A program made the position numbers and the translations under genes. This document shows, one piece after another, positions 10,898 through 21,340 of a stretch of DNA of 64,000 nucleotides (its first letter is position 1; each line of letters opens with the position of its first letter). This DNA is from Sporothrix humicola (taxonomy: Eukaryota; Ascomycota; Sordariomycetes; Ophiostomatales; Ophiostomataceae). The notes beneath the pieces are model-generated. The model worked only from the letters and a program-made list of their open reading frames with translations. It did no database searches and had not been told where the DNA came from. The stretch is from NCBI GenBank assembly GCA_021396245.1, contig WNYE01000048.1, positions 124,001-188,000 on the forward strand, written 5' to 3'.

Positions 10898-10915
10898 CGC
10901 GGCGGTCCCGCCGCG
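10898..10915. promoter_or_regulatory. GC-rich palindrome with CGG-N2-CCG core
   Basis: Two perfect 8-bp arms (CGCGGCGG and CCGCCGCG) flank a 2-base centre. An outer pair CCCTCGCG/CGCGAGGG (10894-10901, 10923-10930) extends the symmetry. Inverted CGG triplets are the classic target of fungal Zn2Cys6 factors, but no binding is shown. Confidence 0.35.
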
Positions 10916-11460
10916 CTAATGACGCGAGGGAGAGGGTTCAACACGGCAGCGTGCCCATGCCCACGGCGTCTGCAAGAGTCCACAGGGTCTAGAAGGCGGC
11001 TCGGCTCCGTCTATGTTGGAATACGTTGTAGTACGACGCCATATTTTCTGTTTTCTGATAGAGACAAGCTACGTTTGTCTTTTGTCTTTTGTTTGTTTTG
11101 TGTTTTGTGTTTTCCCTTTACTTCGGCCACATTCCGCGCCTTCCTGTACGGGAAAGGTGCTTTCTTGGATTTTGTCCTTTTCCCTTTTCCGCGTTGACAT
11201 TTCTCCTATTTCCGTTTTCATCACGATCTCGACGACAGCTCGACGACAGTATTGTCCAATTTGGGAAACCCGTCCTTGTGCCACGCCGCAACGCTATCTG
11301 CGTTCATGGCCGTGGTCATTGAATTGGTCTGCCGTTATCGCACATTCCACGAGTTTCCTTTTCCAGTCTTTTTTAATTGAATTTGATTTAATCTTGCCTC
11401 GTATTGGTAGCGTCTTCCTCCACAATATCCCTATATCCTTATCTGTATTGTTGCTCTCCG

Positions 11461-13062
11461 TCACTTCTTTCTTCCCGTGGTAAAAACACCCAGGTCCGTC
11501 GCTCCATCGTCGCACTGCTGCCACATGGTCACCTTGCGCACAATCATCTCCCCCGCCCCCGACTCGTTCCACGTCGGCGCCCACTGGCCACGGGCCTTCC
11601 AAAAGTCCAGCCGGGGCGCCGTCGATTTGTCCGACCACGGTTTGCCTTGCACGCCGTCGTCGAACCAGCCCGAGGTGCCGCCCACGCCCACGCCCAGGGC
11701 CAGGTAAAAGGGACGGTCAAAGGGCGTGGCCGGGCCGGTGCCTGGTCCTGTCCAGGGGTTTACAATCAGAGAACCATTGGAATACGTGGCCGGAAAGTTG
11801 CCCAGGGCGAAAAAGCCGCCCGGACGGAATTTTGTGTAAAAGACCTGGGCAAGGCGGTTGTCGATCCAGACAAAAATGTAGTCTTGTGTCCACTCGAGGC
11901 CAAATGTGTGGAATGCCTCATGGTACTCGGCATGCAGTGCATCGCTGGTGCCTGACGTATATTGCCAGGGCTCCTGTGTCGTGTCGGGACCCCAGTACAG
12001 ATTGCTCTGCACGCGTTGGTTGCCGTTGCCCCCGTTGTACGTGGCATTGTTTCCCCGGGCAATCCCAATATTGATCTCGCCAGACGCCGGCCAGCTGCCG
12101 TAGTAATTCTCGGCCGGCATCATGATCATCTGCGACAACAGCCATTGACCAGTAGCCATTTTGGCTTCGATCTCGACACGGCCGTAGCGGATGACCGCCG
12201 TGTTCTTGGTCATGAGACGCCCGGACTTGACCGGCATAACAATGTCTTCGGCCGTATTGTTGACCTGCAGGATGCAGTCGCCGGGGACGTTCGAGGTGCA
12301 CGTGCCGGCCGACGTCAAGTTGACAAGCGTTGTGCTCTGGACGTATTCGTCGGTCTGCAGCGTCGGCCGGATGACGAGCTGGCCATCGCGGATGAAGACA
12401 TTCTCCACGTCCGACGTTGTAATCTCAAACTCACCGTTGCTGAGAGCTTAACTTAGTAAGCTATCTTACTATTTGGTTATGGTTATGGTTGGGTCAAGGT
12501 CAACTCACTTATATCCACCCGTCTGGATTTCATACTGCCAAATGGCCGGGTCGATACCACTGGAAAAGTCGTCGGTAAACACGAGACAATAGGTGTGGTG
12601 GACAACAGACTTGTAGCCCAGGTAGGAGAGCGTGGCAATGATGCCAAAGCCGAGCAGGATGCCAACGATGGGCACTATGTTCATCCAGATCCAGCGCGGG
12701 TCTTTGGCCCGGAGCTCCGGCCGGTCAACTGTGCCCTTTTGGATCCGCCGTGACCGAAAGTACGGACGCATGTCTTTTTGCGGCGCGGCCGGCCGGGTCA
12801 TATTCGGGGTAAACGGGCCACTAAAGTGCCCTCGGAAGCGGCTCTCACTGCCAAAGAGCTGGCTTCCGGAGTGCACAGACACTTGGCTGGAGCGTGATGA
12901 CCTCGGTGTCATGGGTGCATTGATGCTTGTGGGCCGTGTACGTGCTCGCGAGGCCGGCGCAAAGCCGTTTGGTGATCTGAGTGTCATGGTGATAACGTTG
13001 CTGGGGACAGCCTGGCCATAGCCAGAAGCTGTATCATCGTCGGGGGGATAAGAGTCCATCAT
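11461..13062 (-). CDS. Type II membrane GH16-like protein with degenerate catalytic motif
   Basis: Two exons, 12509..13062 and 11461..12439 (minus), with a 69-nt intron, give 510 residues. Residues 1-125 are a Ser/Pro/Arg-rich cytoplasmic tail. A single membrane span lies at about 126-150 and the rest is a GH16 laminarinase-type jelly roll (from about 160), including NGEFEITT, YGRVEIEAK and FHTFGLEW. The usual ExDxxE active site follows WPASG. Here it reads E306-I-N308-I-G-I311, so the first Glu is kept but the central Asp and the second Glu are replaced. It may bind glucan rather than cut it, as in GNBP-type relatives. I chose the upstream ATG of the paired ATGATG. The C-terminal tail could hide a further intron. 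Confidence 0.82.
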
Positions 13063-14952
13063 GAGTGAATCTATGAATCAATTAAATATGGTTGAATAAT
13101 GAATGTGAAAATATTTGTAATAATACTGAATCAGTAAATAAATAAATAAGTAAAGTTCGAGTGGGCACGCCGAGAAAATAGGGGTCAAAACAATGATCAA
13201 GGATACAAGTAAGACGAGGTGACGATCAGGTGCAGAAAGTTCAAGTGAAAAGACGGGTCTCCGGGCCATACGGAGTATCGCTTGTTCGAGCCCCGTGCAC
13301 GTACGCTACAGTAGTGTGGTTTCTTTGTTGCGTGCTAACCGAAGACGACATCCTCCTTCCGCGGTGGGTCTATGGACAATGAAGCATTTACGTAGTACTT
13401 AAAGTCTTGATAGTAGAAAAGCAACCAGGACGTCGTGATGGATCGGGGTTTGTTGCATGGTCCTTGAAATGGTATAGTCTATTTCGTGCGAGAAAGAAGA
13501 CCCAGTCTTGTTTGGAATGGGCGAGGCTTGTCAGCAATCTCGGGATTCGCTTTCGCTTCTTTTCTGTTGCCGTTGTATCCGTTGAAAAGCAGACGTATGA
13601 ATTTTTCCATGAAGAATAAAAGTCAATACTGCGGAATTACAAGGTGATGAAATAATCAACCCATTTTCCCATGATGCTATCGGCATTGACACTCCCTAAG
13701 CCCTTTCAATATAGAAGAACAACAGATATGTCGCCGTAGCAAGGGATGAGCAAAGAGAAGAGAAACGAAAGAGCAAAAAAGCAAACGGTGGAAGAAAAAG
13801 CAAAGTGACCCGCCGGCCCGTTCACGCCACACTTTTACAATGCCTGCCGCAAACTGCGAGCAGCGTCCATACCGTGCGCCGTGCGCCGGCGAAAGCCAAA
13901 GTGACGGATGTGGCGTGCAAGGTGAAAAAATATAAAAAATATGTTCTCCAAAAAAAAAGGTGTGTGTGTCGTCCACGGGTCGATGCTCAAAGCGGTTAGT
14001 CTGCATACCAGACGACGCTTCTTCAACGACGAAGGATATGCCACATATCCGAGAAAGGGATATGGCACATTCCAAGACATTTGAACAAAGAACGTTTGCG
14101 AAAGTACTTGTCCACAGTGGCTCGAATAGGTATTCAGAGTAACCAGTTGGGGATGTGAGCCTGAAAAAAAGAGAAAAAAAGGAGAAAAAAGGAGGAAAAA
14201 AGGAGAAAAAAAGGAGGAAAAAAAAGAGCAAACCACAACGTGCGCTATACTTATACAGAGTCTATGGATTGCAACCCAATACGACGTACTTGGTTTATTT
14301 TTGTTGTACTATCGAGGTGGGCATTCGGGGCTCGCCGCACTCAACTGTAATTAGGAAAAATTACACACTTACACACTTGGGTCTGTGACAGTTTTTCTCA
14401 AGAAAGGTTCTTTTGTACACAGAGTTTGCTGCTTGTCTTGCGGACTCGCCCGCGGGGGCAATGTATACCGCAAGTACGTCGTATTTTAGTTACACTGACA
14501 CTATAATTCAATGTCCTTTGTTTTACATATCCTTGTGGCCTCATCTATGTGGCCTCGACCGGCCACACAACGATCTAGACTCTGACGATGCCCTCGGTAT
14601 TATTGCCACACAAATAATCAACTGGACAACAAAACAAACAACGCAGCCAAAAACACCGAGGCGGCTACAATTCTAGCAGTCATGACGGAAGACATGCCGG
14701 TGACAAGAGCAGCATCCATCTGGAAGGCGGTATCAGTCTTCTCTCGCGGCTCGACTCACGAATGGCGAGAAAGCTGTGTCGTACGCTGGTTTGCTTAGAC
14801 GCATCCGAACCCCTCGTCTAACAATTTTGTGCCACTGCCTGCTCGTCTATTTTTAAGTTATGCTCACATAAATCAACAAAATGACATTTATTATGCTGTA
14901 GAGCGCATGCGTATCAATCCAGATGTATCCACAGATGTATCTACCTATGCTT
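13063..14952. other. 1.9 kb intergenic spacer
   Basis: It holds the presumed GH16 promoter, one TACGGAGTA copy (13269-13277), and a purine-rich GGAGAAAAAA-type tandem tract at about 14160-14230. No ORF has recognisable or protein-like content. Confidence 0.45.
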
Positions 14953-15676
14953 CTAGTACCTAAAGCCGTAATAGGCTGCCGCCAATCCGCCTTCCGCGAT
15001 CAGGGCTGCTGCACTTTTGACGGCATGCTCGACCTGGACGAAAAAGTCAATGCGGCAACCGGGATGCTCAGGCTCCAGAACGGGAATGGCCGTTTCATAC
15101 TTGGAGCGCAATTCGGCCACATTGTCAGGAAGAGTGTCCTTCTTCCGGTGGGTGAAAAGTTGCAGAAAGCTGCCGTCGTCTGCCATCGGGCAGGGCAAGG
15201 ACGACGGCATTCCGGGCAGCAATGGAGGCGGCAAGAGGAGCAATGGCATAGCACAAAGGGCTGTCGTTTTTTCCGTCTCTGACGTTTCTGCAGCTGGACA
15301 CAACCAAAGACACGCCTCTGGGGAGTGTCGATGTGGAGACGGAATCAGACGAGCCTTTCTTGGACAATGTTGCCGTTTTGCTCTTGTCTGCCCGCAATGG
15401 AGTGACAGAAGCAGAGCCGGAAACAGACTTGATGTGTGCAACAAGGTCCAGCTGGATCACGGCGAGCTCGCGCTCCCAGACGGCCGCGCCGTGTTTGCTG
15501 TCGCTGTCGTGCACGAGCCTGGCCACGATCTCGTCACGGTTTTCGAGCAGCAGCCTTGAAAGCCCGTGCAGCTGTCGCAGGGCCCAGTTGCCATCGGCCA
15601 CTATTGCGTTGCACAGCCAGGCCGCCCGTGCTGTGGCGACGGCCGAGTCCAAGTTGGTGTCGTTCTTGTTTACCAT
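14953..15676 (-). pseudogene. Aldehyde dehydrogenase-like remnant
   Basis: From ATG 15676 the reading frame resembles the N-terminal half of ALDH3-type enzymes: an LLLENRDEI helix region, an LPRGVSLVV strand, then YAIAPLAASIAARNAVVL, which matches the Rossmann entry of ALDHs. Around 15185-15215 the frame breaks. The continuation that reads sensibly (DDGSFLQLF, then to TAG at 14953-14955) is in another frame, and no intron of plausible length spans the break. The total of about 240 codons is half the family length, and the catalytic Cys domain is absent. It is most likely a truncated, frameshifted relic. A short ALDH-like protein with a sequencing error is the alternative. It is divergent from the broken dioxygenase about 400 bp away. 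Confidence 0.55.
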
Positions 15677-16075
15677 GTTGGGTGGTGCTGTCAATATCAA
15701 TACTCGGATGTATCTTGTGGCGGTGATGCCAGCTTTTGGAGATATCTCTGGTCCCCCCCCCCTTTCTTTTTTCTGTTGGCCTTTTTTTTTTTTTTTTTTT
15801 TTGTCGAACCAGCTGCCAAGTACGCCGCCATGTAAATGCACCAGGCATACGTTGTAATACGTTGTACGACGAGCTCTTTGGTCGAAAAGGGAACCGATCC
15901 CGTACCCGTTTTCCACGGACACCGGGAAACCCCACCATAGCCGAAGATGCTCTTGGTGCCTCTTTGCTTTTTGTGGTGATTCGAGGCCAAGGTCCAAACG
16001 TTCAGAGGCCCGACCTGCAGCAACTACACAACATCACAATCGCTTTTGCGCCCAGATCCAAACATTCAAATTCAA
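15677..16075. other. Divergent spacer between two pseudogenes
   Basis: A C-run followed by a long T-run (about 15760-15802) is the only notable feature. It would have been the shared promoter region of the ALDH-like and dioxygenase genes. Confidence 0.45.
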
Positions 16076-16882
16076 ATGGCCACAAAACACAGCAGCACGG
16101 GACTGTCTCCCGTGGTCTTTGCATCCCATGGCTCGCCGTTTATGTGCTGCAAAGAGTCGGCATCGTCGCAATGGTTGTCCGAGGTGAGTTTAACGAGTCA
16201 TTCTCAAATTCAGTCTCAAATTCAGCTTTGAATTCGGTTTGGAAGATAACACTCACCCACTCACCCTCTAGTTTGGAAAGAAATCACTGGCCAGCGGCAT
16301 CAAAGGCGTCGTCTGCATTGGCGTGCACTAGGAAGAGCTGGGCGACCGCGTGCGGGTGGCCACGAAATTCAGCCCGAACAAGGTGCAGATGGACATTGTG
16401 CCGCGCTCGTTCTGGGCCGACTACCGCATCAACATCTCGCCGGCGCTGGCCGAGCGCGTCATCCGCCTGCTGCACGACCACCAGTTTGCCAATACCGAGG
16501 CCGACCCGACGTTTGACTGGCACGACTGGGTGCCCATGCTGGCCAAGGGCGACAATTTCCAGGTCGGCTCGACGCCGGCCAAGTGGGCCACCGACTTTAA
16601 GCGTGCCGTCGTCGATGTGGTCAAGAACAACAGGGGGCCTGCTCTTGCCGGGGCGCTGGTGCGGCTGACCCAGAGTCCAGGCTACAAGGCAGCGCATCCG
16701 ACCGACGACCACTTTTTTTCCCACCGTTGGTTGCTGCAGGCGCAGCCTCGGAAGGCTGTGACCAGGGCCGCCTCATGGCCCAGACGTGGGAGCTGCAGCA
16801 CATGTGCAATAACCGGTTTCTCTGGGGCGACTGGGATGTCAAGGGAGGTGAGGGGGGCAGGGCAGCTGTTGAAGCTGTGTAA
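16076..16882 (+). pseudogene. LigB/DODA-type extradiol dioxygenase pseudogene
   Basis: Exon 1 (16076..16183) and exon 2 (from 16272) join through an 88-nt intron in phase 0. The start ASHGSPF and the later HPTDDHFF are hallmarks of class III extradiol dioxygenases (4,5-DOPA dioxygenase type). Lesions: (1) TAG at 16329-16331 after GVH, where the family has Trp (TGG to TAG). (2) The segment between PTFDW and PMLAKGDNF lacks roughly 70-80 residues usually present. (3) An extra T in the T-run at 16713-16719 and an extra G at 16726 shift the frame, after which VAAGAASEG and further family-like sequence continue to TAA at 16880-16882. The gene cannot encode an active full-length enzyme. The remaining codon quality suggests fairly recent loss. 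Confidence 0.82.
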
Positions 16883-17203
16883 GATACCTATGTAGGATAT
16901 TTGGGTAGGGTACGGAGTACTTGGGTAGGATGCCTGGGCTTTATTGCCGATGGGGAATCCCCACGGTTAAGACGTTGAACTCCGCATTGTCCGGGTAGGC
17001 AATGTCTCCCCACGGCATCTGTCATCTGTCCACATCTGTCCAATCATATAGTTTGATTTTTATTTATTTATTTTGGTTTTATTGTGGTTTTATTTTGCTT
17101 ACTTTTGTCTTTCGATCCGTAACATTTACCTTTCATTTGAATTGATATTTTTGTTTTGAATTATTGTCAGCGGCGGTCAGCACAGACAAACACCAAACTC
17201 ACC
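16883..17203. other. Spacer upstream of the FAD monooxygenase
   Basis: It contains a TACGGAGTA copy (16911-16919) and an AT-rich run (about 17045-17100) that probably belongs to the promoter of the monooxygenase. Confidence 0.45.
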
Positions 17204-19036
17204 ATGGGCTCTAATTGCAAGCTCAATGTGGCCATTGTCGGCGCTGGCATTGCTGGTCTGAGCGCAGCAATTGGCCTCTGCCGTTCAGGTCATGACGTTC
17301 AGGTACACTGTGAAACTACACTCTGAAGCTATCAATTATCTCGACGTTTTTCAGTATCACTAACAATATTTCGTTTCTGACACCTAGATCTACGAGCGAT
17401 CTCGTCTTGCCAACGAAGTCGGCGCAGCCATCCACGTCTGTCCCAACGCAGCCCGGATCCTCAAGGTGTGGCACTTTGACTTTGAACAGTCGAATGCCGT
17501 AATCGTTGGAGAGGTATGTATTTATCTTCCCGGTATTTTCTTTTTTTTTTCTTTTTTTTTCTTTTTTTTTCTTTTTTTTTTTTTTATGAATGACAACTTT
17601 CTCATCCGTGTTGTTTGTCACAGGGCCGCTTCATAAATGCATCCACGCTGGCCACAGAGTACTACGCCACATACGACGACCTTGTCACACGCTACGGCGC
17701 GCACTGGTTCTTCCTCCACCGTGTCGACCTGCACAACGAACTGAAGCGTCTGGCCGTCGAAGCAGGAGCCCAGTTGCTGCTGGGTCATGACGTTGCGGCA
17801 GTCGACTGTGACGCTTGCACGCTTTCTTTGGCAGACGGCAAAGTCGTCCAAAAGGACCTCATCATCGCCGCCGACGGTGTTCACTCAAAGACAGCAGGCA
17901 TCGTCAATGGAGATGGGTCGAGTCCTTCCTCTTCCCTTTCTGCGGACGAGACAGGACAATCTGCATTCCGGTTCCTGATTCCCACCCAGACTCTCGTCGA
18001 TGCAAAGCTCGCCCACATTCTCAATATTGGCAAAACAGGCGAGGCTGGCTGCATGAACGTTGCCAAGGACGACGACCGTCGTCTTGTCTGGTATCCTTGC
18101 AGAGGGTAGGTCGATGTCAACATTTGCTGCTGCAGTTCGAATCTTGACTGACAAATTCCGTTTACACTCATCCAGAGGCGAGCTTATGAACTTTGTCGGC
18201 ATCCATCCGTCGCGCGCAGCCGACAAGAGTGTTGACCGTGGGTTTCGCCTCTTTCTTTTGATTTCTATTTTATTTCTCTCTTACTTCTATCCACGGCATT
18301 ACTAACACACTCAGAATGGAATGTCGGTGCAAGCATTGACAGCCTTGTCGACGAGTACAGGTCGTTCCATCCGGATCTTGTCCGGGCATGCGCGTGAATA
18401 TCCCTTAACTTGACACAGACGAGGAGGTTTTTAAGGAAGACGTAAGAAAGACCCAAAGACACTGACAGATGCACAGCCTCGCCGAGGACCTCAAACTATG
18501 GAAGCTTCTCTATCGTCCACCAAGTGCTGCCTGGTACAAGAACCATGTCGCCTTGGCCGGTGACGCCGTTCACCCAATGCTGCCTCGTGGGTCATTTTCT
18601 GTCTTTTTTTTTTTCTTTTTTTCTTCCATGCTCTTTGATGTCTCCTAACATTACATCCTACCACCTACAGATCAAGGCCAGGGTGGTGCTCAGGCAATCG
18701 AAGACGGCGCGGCCCTCGGCGTCCTCTTTTCCAACATATCGTCGCCAGACCAAGTCCCCGCTCGTCTCCAGCTCTACCAAGAAATTCGCCAGCGACGTGC
18801 TGCCGCCATCCAGATCTTTTCCAATGCCGGCCAAGACCAGGCCGCGAGAATCCAGCACGACGCCAAGAAATACGTCGACGGCCATATTCCAGGTAGGTGA
18901 AGTAGCGGTTCACTTTTTTTCTTCTCCAACAATGATGCTGACCATTTCAGCAAACCAAGCCGAGTTCCACGAGTTCAACTTTGGCCATGACGTGATGGCA
19001 GCCAGTCGTGAAGTTCTCGAAAAGGCAAGCACTTAG
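17204..19036 (+). CDS. FAD-dependent aromatic monooxygenase (salicylate hydroxylase-like)
   Basis: Eight exons: 17204..17302, 17388..17513, 17624..18105, 18176..18237, 18315..18393, 18477..18586, 18671..18892, 18951..19036. All phases agree and give 421 residues, the usual size. Motifs of group A flavoprotein hydroxylases are intact: GAGIAG (13-18) for the FAD ADP moiety, ADGVHS (about D159) and GDAVHPMLP followed by QGQGG (about D312). The expected reaction is NAD(P)H-dependent hydroxylation (sometimes decarboxylative) of a phenolic acid in the cytosol. Intron 2 contains a (CTTTTTTTTT)n tract. It lies just downstream of the dioxygenase pseudogene on the same strand, so the two may once have acted in sequence. 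No lesion was seen here. Confidence 0.9.
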
Positions 19037-19716
19037 ACCAAGCTTGGGTGGAACAGTCCATATTCCCCGCATCATTTAATCGTATACAACAGTTGGCAAA
19101 ACATTTTTGGCGCCTTTGAATGTATCGGAAATCGTGGGGTCGTGTATCGGATGTTTTGAGAACTTTTGCGGCTCCCGTTCATTCCCAAGAGACAGTTGTA
19201 GGACTTATCGACACATCATATTGTTGTTATCCATTATTACTTATTATCATCTATTCTGAAAACTAAAAAGTGACATGCCTATATTTGCAAATAGGCCTTG
19301 GGCTCTCTTCTGACTGTGTGCTCTTGAGGTGTCTTTTAGTCTAAAGGCCACACTTCCTAGCCGGTCTTAATGACCAGCTGACAGCCATCCTATCTATCCA
19401 GTGAAAAGGCACAGAGTAGCGGTGTCCTACTTTGGGACAAAATTTACCGCAGCGTGCTACTTCTCCTTTGAAGTATGCTTTTGCACTTTCGAAATCATCG
19501 CATAGTGTTTGTCGGCATCAGATTTGCGAGATGGAGATAGTCTTGCTCCGCTCCGTGAAGTGGGATCCTCGACGACGTTCCCGGGAATATAGCATCCGGA
19601 CACGCAGTAGTGGGATTAAAAAAGAGACTAGATATTGTTAATTTCGGTGAAAAATGAAGAAGAAGAAGAACTCTTGAATAAATGGAACGATAGGACTACT
19701 CACAAGCTCCTTATTC
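19037..19716. other. Intergenic spacer (convergent 3' ends)
   Basis: It holds the 3' regions of the monooxygenase (plus) and the following minus-strand gene. Nothing else is supported. Confidence 0.45.
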
Positions 19717-20406
19717 TCAGAAATGGTCGAAACTGCTGTCATCGAGGAGAGGATCGGCATCCGACTCTGGGACGTCATCGAGAGGATTAGGATCCGGCTC
19801 TGGGAAGCCATTGAGAGGGGTTGGATTCGGCTCTGGGAAGTCATCGAGAGGGTTTGCATTCGGCTGTGGGGCGTCGTAGAGAGGGTTGGCATCTGGCTCT
19901 GGGACGCTAAGATCGCTGACGTTGATGCCCGCATGTACGGGCAGATTCACTGCATTCTGAATAAAAGAGTTGCTGAAGAGGCTGGTGACATGGACGCTGG
20001 GACGGCCGTTGTTAGGGAGGTCGAAAAAGCCGCTGGCAGAGCCGTTGTTAGGGCGGTTGTAAGAGCCGTTGAAATTTCCGAGAAAGCTGTCGTCGCGGTG
20101 ATATGAGCTTTGCATATTTGCACGCCGCCGCCACTCCTCGATCTGGCACTTTTCCTGGTCGATGCCTTCTTGGACATTCTCGTACCACGCCGCAAATATC
20201 TGCATGGCCTCCGGTGAGCCGTCGAGGTGGACGTTGAATTCGTACACGACCTTGGCCGATCTGCAAAACAAGCACCGGCCAAATCGGTTGGCATGCGGAC
20301 ACTCTTTGCGCTCGATGACTACGACGCGGAACGAGTTCGGTGCCTTGTTTCCCGGCAACAAGTCTTGGACGTCCACGTCGTACCAGGTCTTCTTGTAGAG
20401 CGACAT
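19717..20406 (-). CDS. Hypothetical protein with Cys/His cluster and 11-residue tandem repeats
   Basis: A single exon of 229 residues from ATG 20406. The N-terminal 60 residues contain C36, H38, C45 and C48 (CxHx6Cx2C), a possible metal site next to a strand-rich segment. The middle (about 105-150) is Asn/Ser/Gly-rich. The C-terminus (residues 169-223, 19738..19902) is five copies of an 11-residue unit of the form PEPDxNPLxDx, encoded by a 33-bp repeat. No signal peptide or membrane segment. I do not recognise a family. Uniform codon use and the ordered composition support a real gene. Confidence 0.65.
   Translation of the reverse strand: MSLYKKTWYDVDVQDLLPGNKAPNSFRVVVIERKECPHANRFGRCLFCRSAKVVYEFNVHLDGSPEAMQIFAAWYENVQEGIDQEKCQIEEWRRRANMQSSYHRDDSFLGNFNGSYNRPNNGSASGFFDLPNNGRPSVHVTSLFSNSFIQNAVNLPVHAGINVSDLSVPEPDANPLYDAPQPNANPLDDFPEPNPTPLNGFPEPDPNPLDDVPESDADPLLDDSSFDHF
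19738..19902 (-). repeat. 33-bp coding tandem repeat, 5 copies
   Basis: It encodes five acidic 11-residue units (PEPDANPLYDA and variants) at the C-terminus of the hypothetical protein. Copies differ by several substitutions. Confidence 0.85.
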
Positions 20407-21340
20407 CTTGAACAGAAGCGAGGATATGGACTGTCGAGGAGGTCGAAAGATAAAAAGGTGTCGATGATAGGATGGATGGGATCCGAGATAGTTGAAGGAC
20501 GGTGGTATGGGTTTGGAAGGTTCGAGTGTTGAGTTTGCATCGATGAAAAAGAAAAGGGGGAAAAAAGGAAAAAAAGACAGCAGTAGGCAATATGTGTACT
20601 ATACCAGCCATGAGATAATATTTAATTTTGTGAATAAACTAGCTTCTCAGGTTTAAGTTGTGCGTCGCCTAGATGAAGAGACATAGCTAGTCTGGGTTTC
20701 GATTACTCGGGGTCCAAGGTATACGACCCTGATATTATGTGTCTTCAGCTATTTAGTAGCAAAAAATAACTCTATTTCTGAGGGCATGACAGAAAGATAA
20801 ACGTATATGCGTCAACACTACGTTAGCAAGACGCACTTTAGTGATACCCTGGGCCGGCTTTGGTATAAGTAACATAAACGGCAAGTGCGATCCTGGAGCA
20901 TCAGTCTGTTTCGGGTCAGTCCATCGATGCCGAAGGCATATCTCTATGTTCATCAAAGCTATCAAGAATAGTTGTGTCAATTGTAACTACAGTATCCCCT
21001 TTCTCTTTCACTCTGAATTTTTTATTGTCTACTTCACCCTCCAAAGAACATCGCTGTGTCGATGTGATCGGTATCAGGTCCTTCCTTGATACCTGGTGTA
21101 AGAGAATATCTTGGCTCCTATTGGCCAGTATGCATTTCAGGGCCCACTTCTCGGGAAGACCCATGGGAGTTGTGGGGGACGATGCCCCACTTAAAAGATT
21201 ACTGCTATTTGGTAAGTGGTAGGTGCTAAAAATCACTACGAAAATGGGGTCCATCTCTGACCTCATCCATTCAAGTTCGACCTTTCGACAGACCACCACG
21301 CATCGACCCCGCGATCCCAACGGACGACACAGCCAACACA
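20407..21340. other. Divergent promoter spacer
   Basis: It lies between the minus-strand repeat protein and the plus-strand HTH-like gene. The long minus-strand ORF entering from 22169 is the antisense shadow of the next gene. No gene supported. Confidence 0.45.

Larger units (their letters stand above)
9647..11460. other. 1.8 kb intergenic spacer
   Basis: The first part (9646-9725) is an AT-rich leader with repeated AAATATGAA-like units upstream of the GH128 gene. It also holds a four-copy 9-bp tandem repeat (10522-10557) and a GC-rich palindrome (10898-10915). ORFs here show no protein-like composition. Confidence 0.45.

Noticed and set aside
14162..14230. Purine-rich GGAGAAAAAA array as a possible minisatellite or origin
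   Set aside because: Irregular unit length and no associated feature; kept only as low-complexity sequence.
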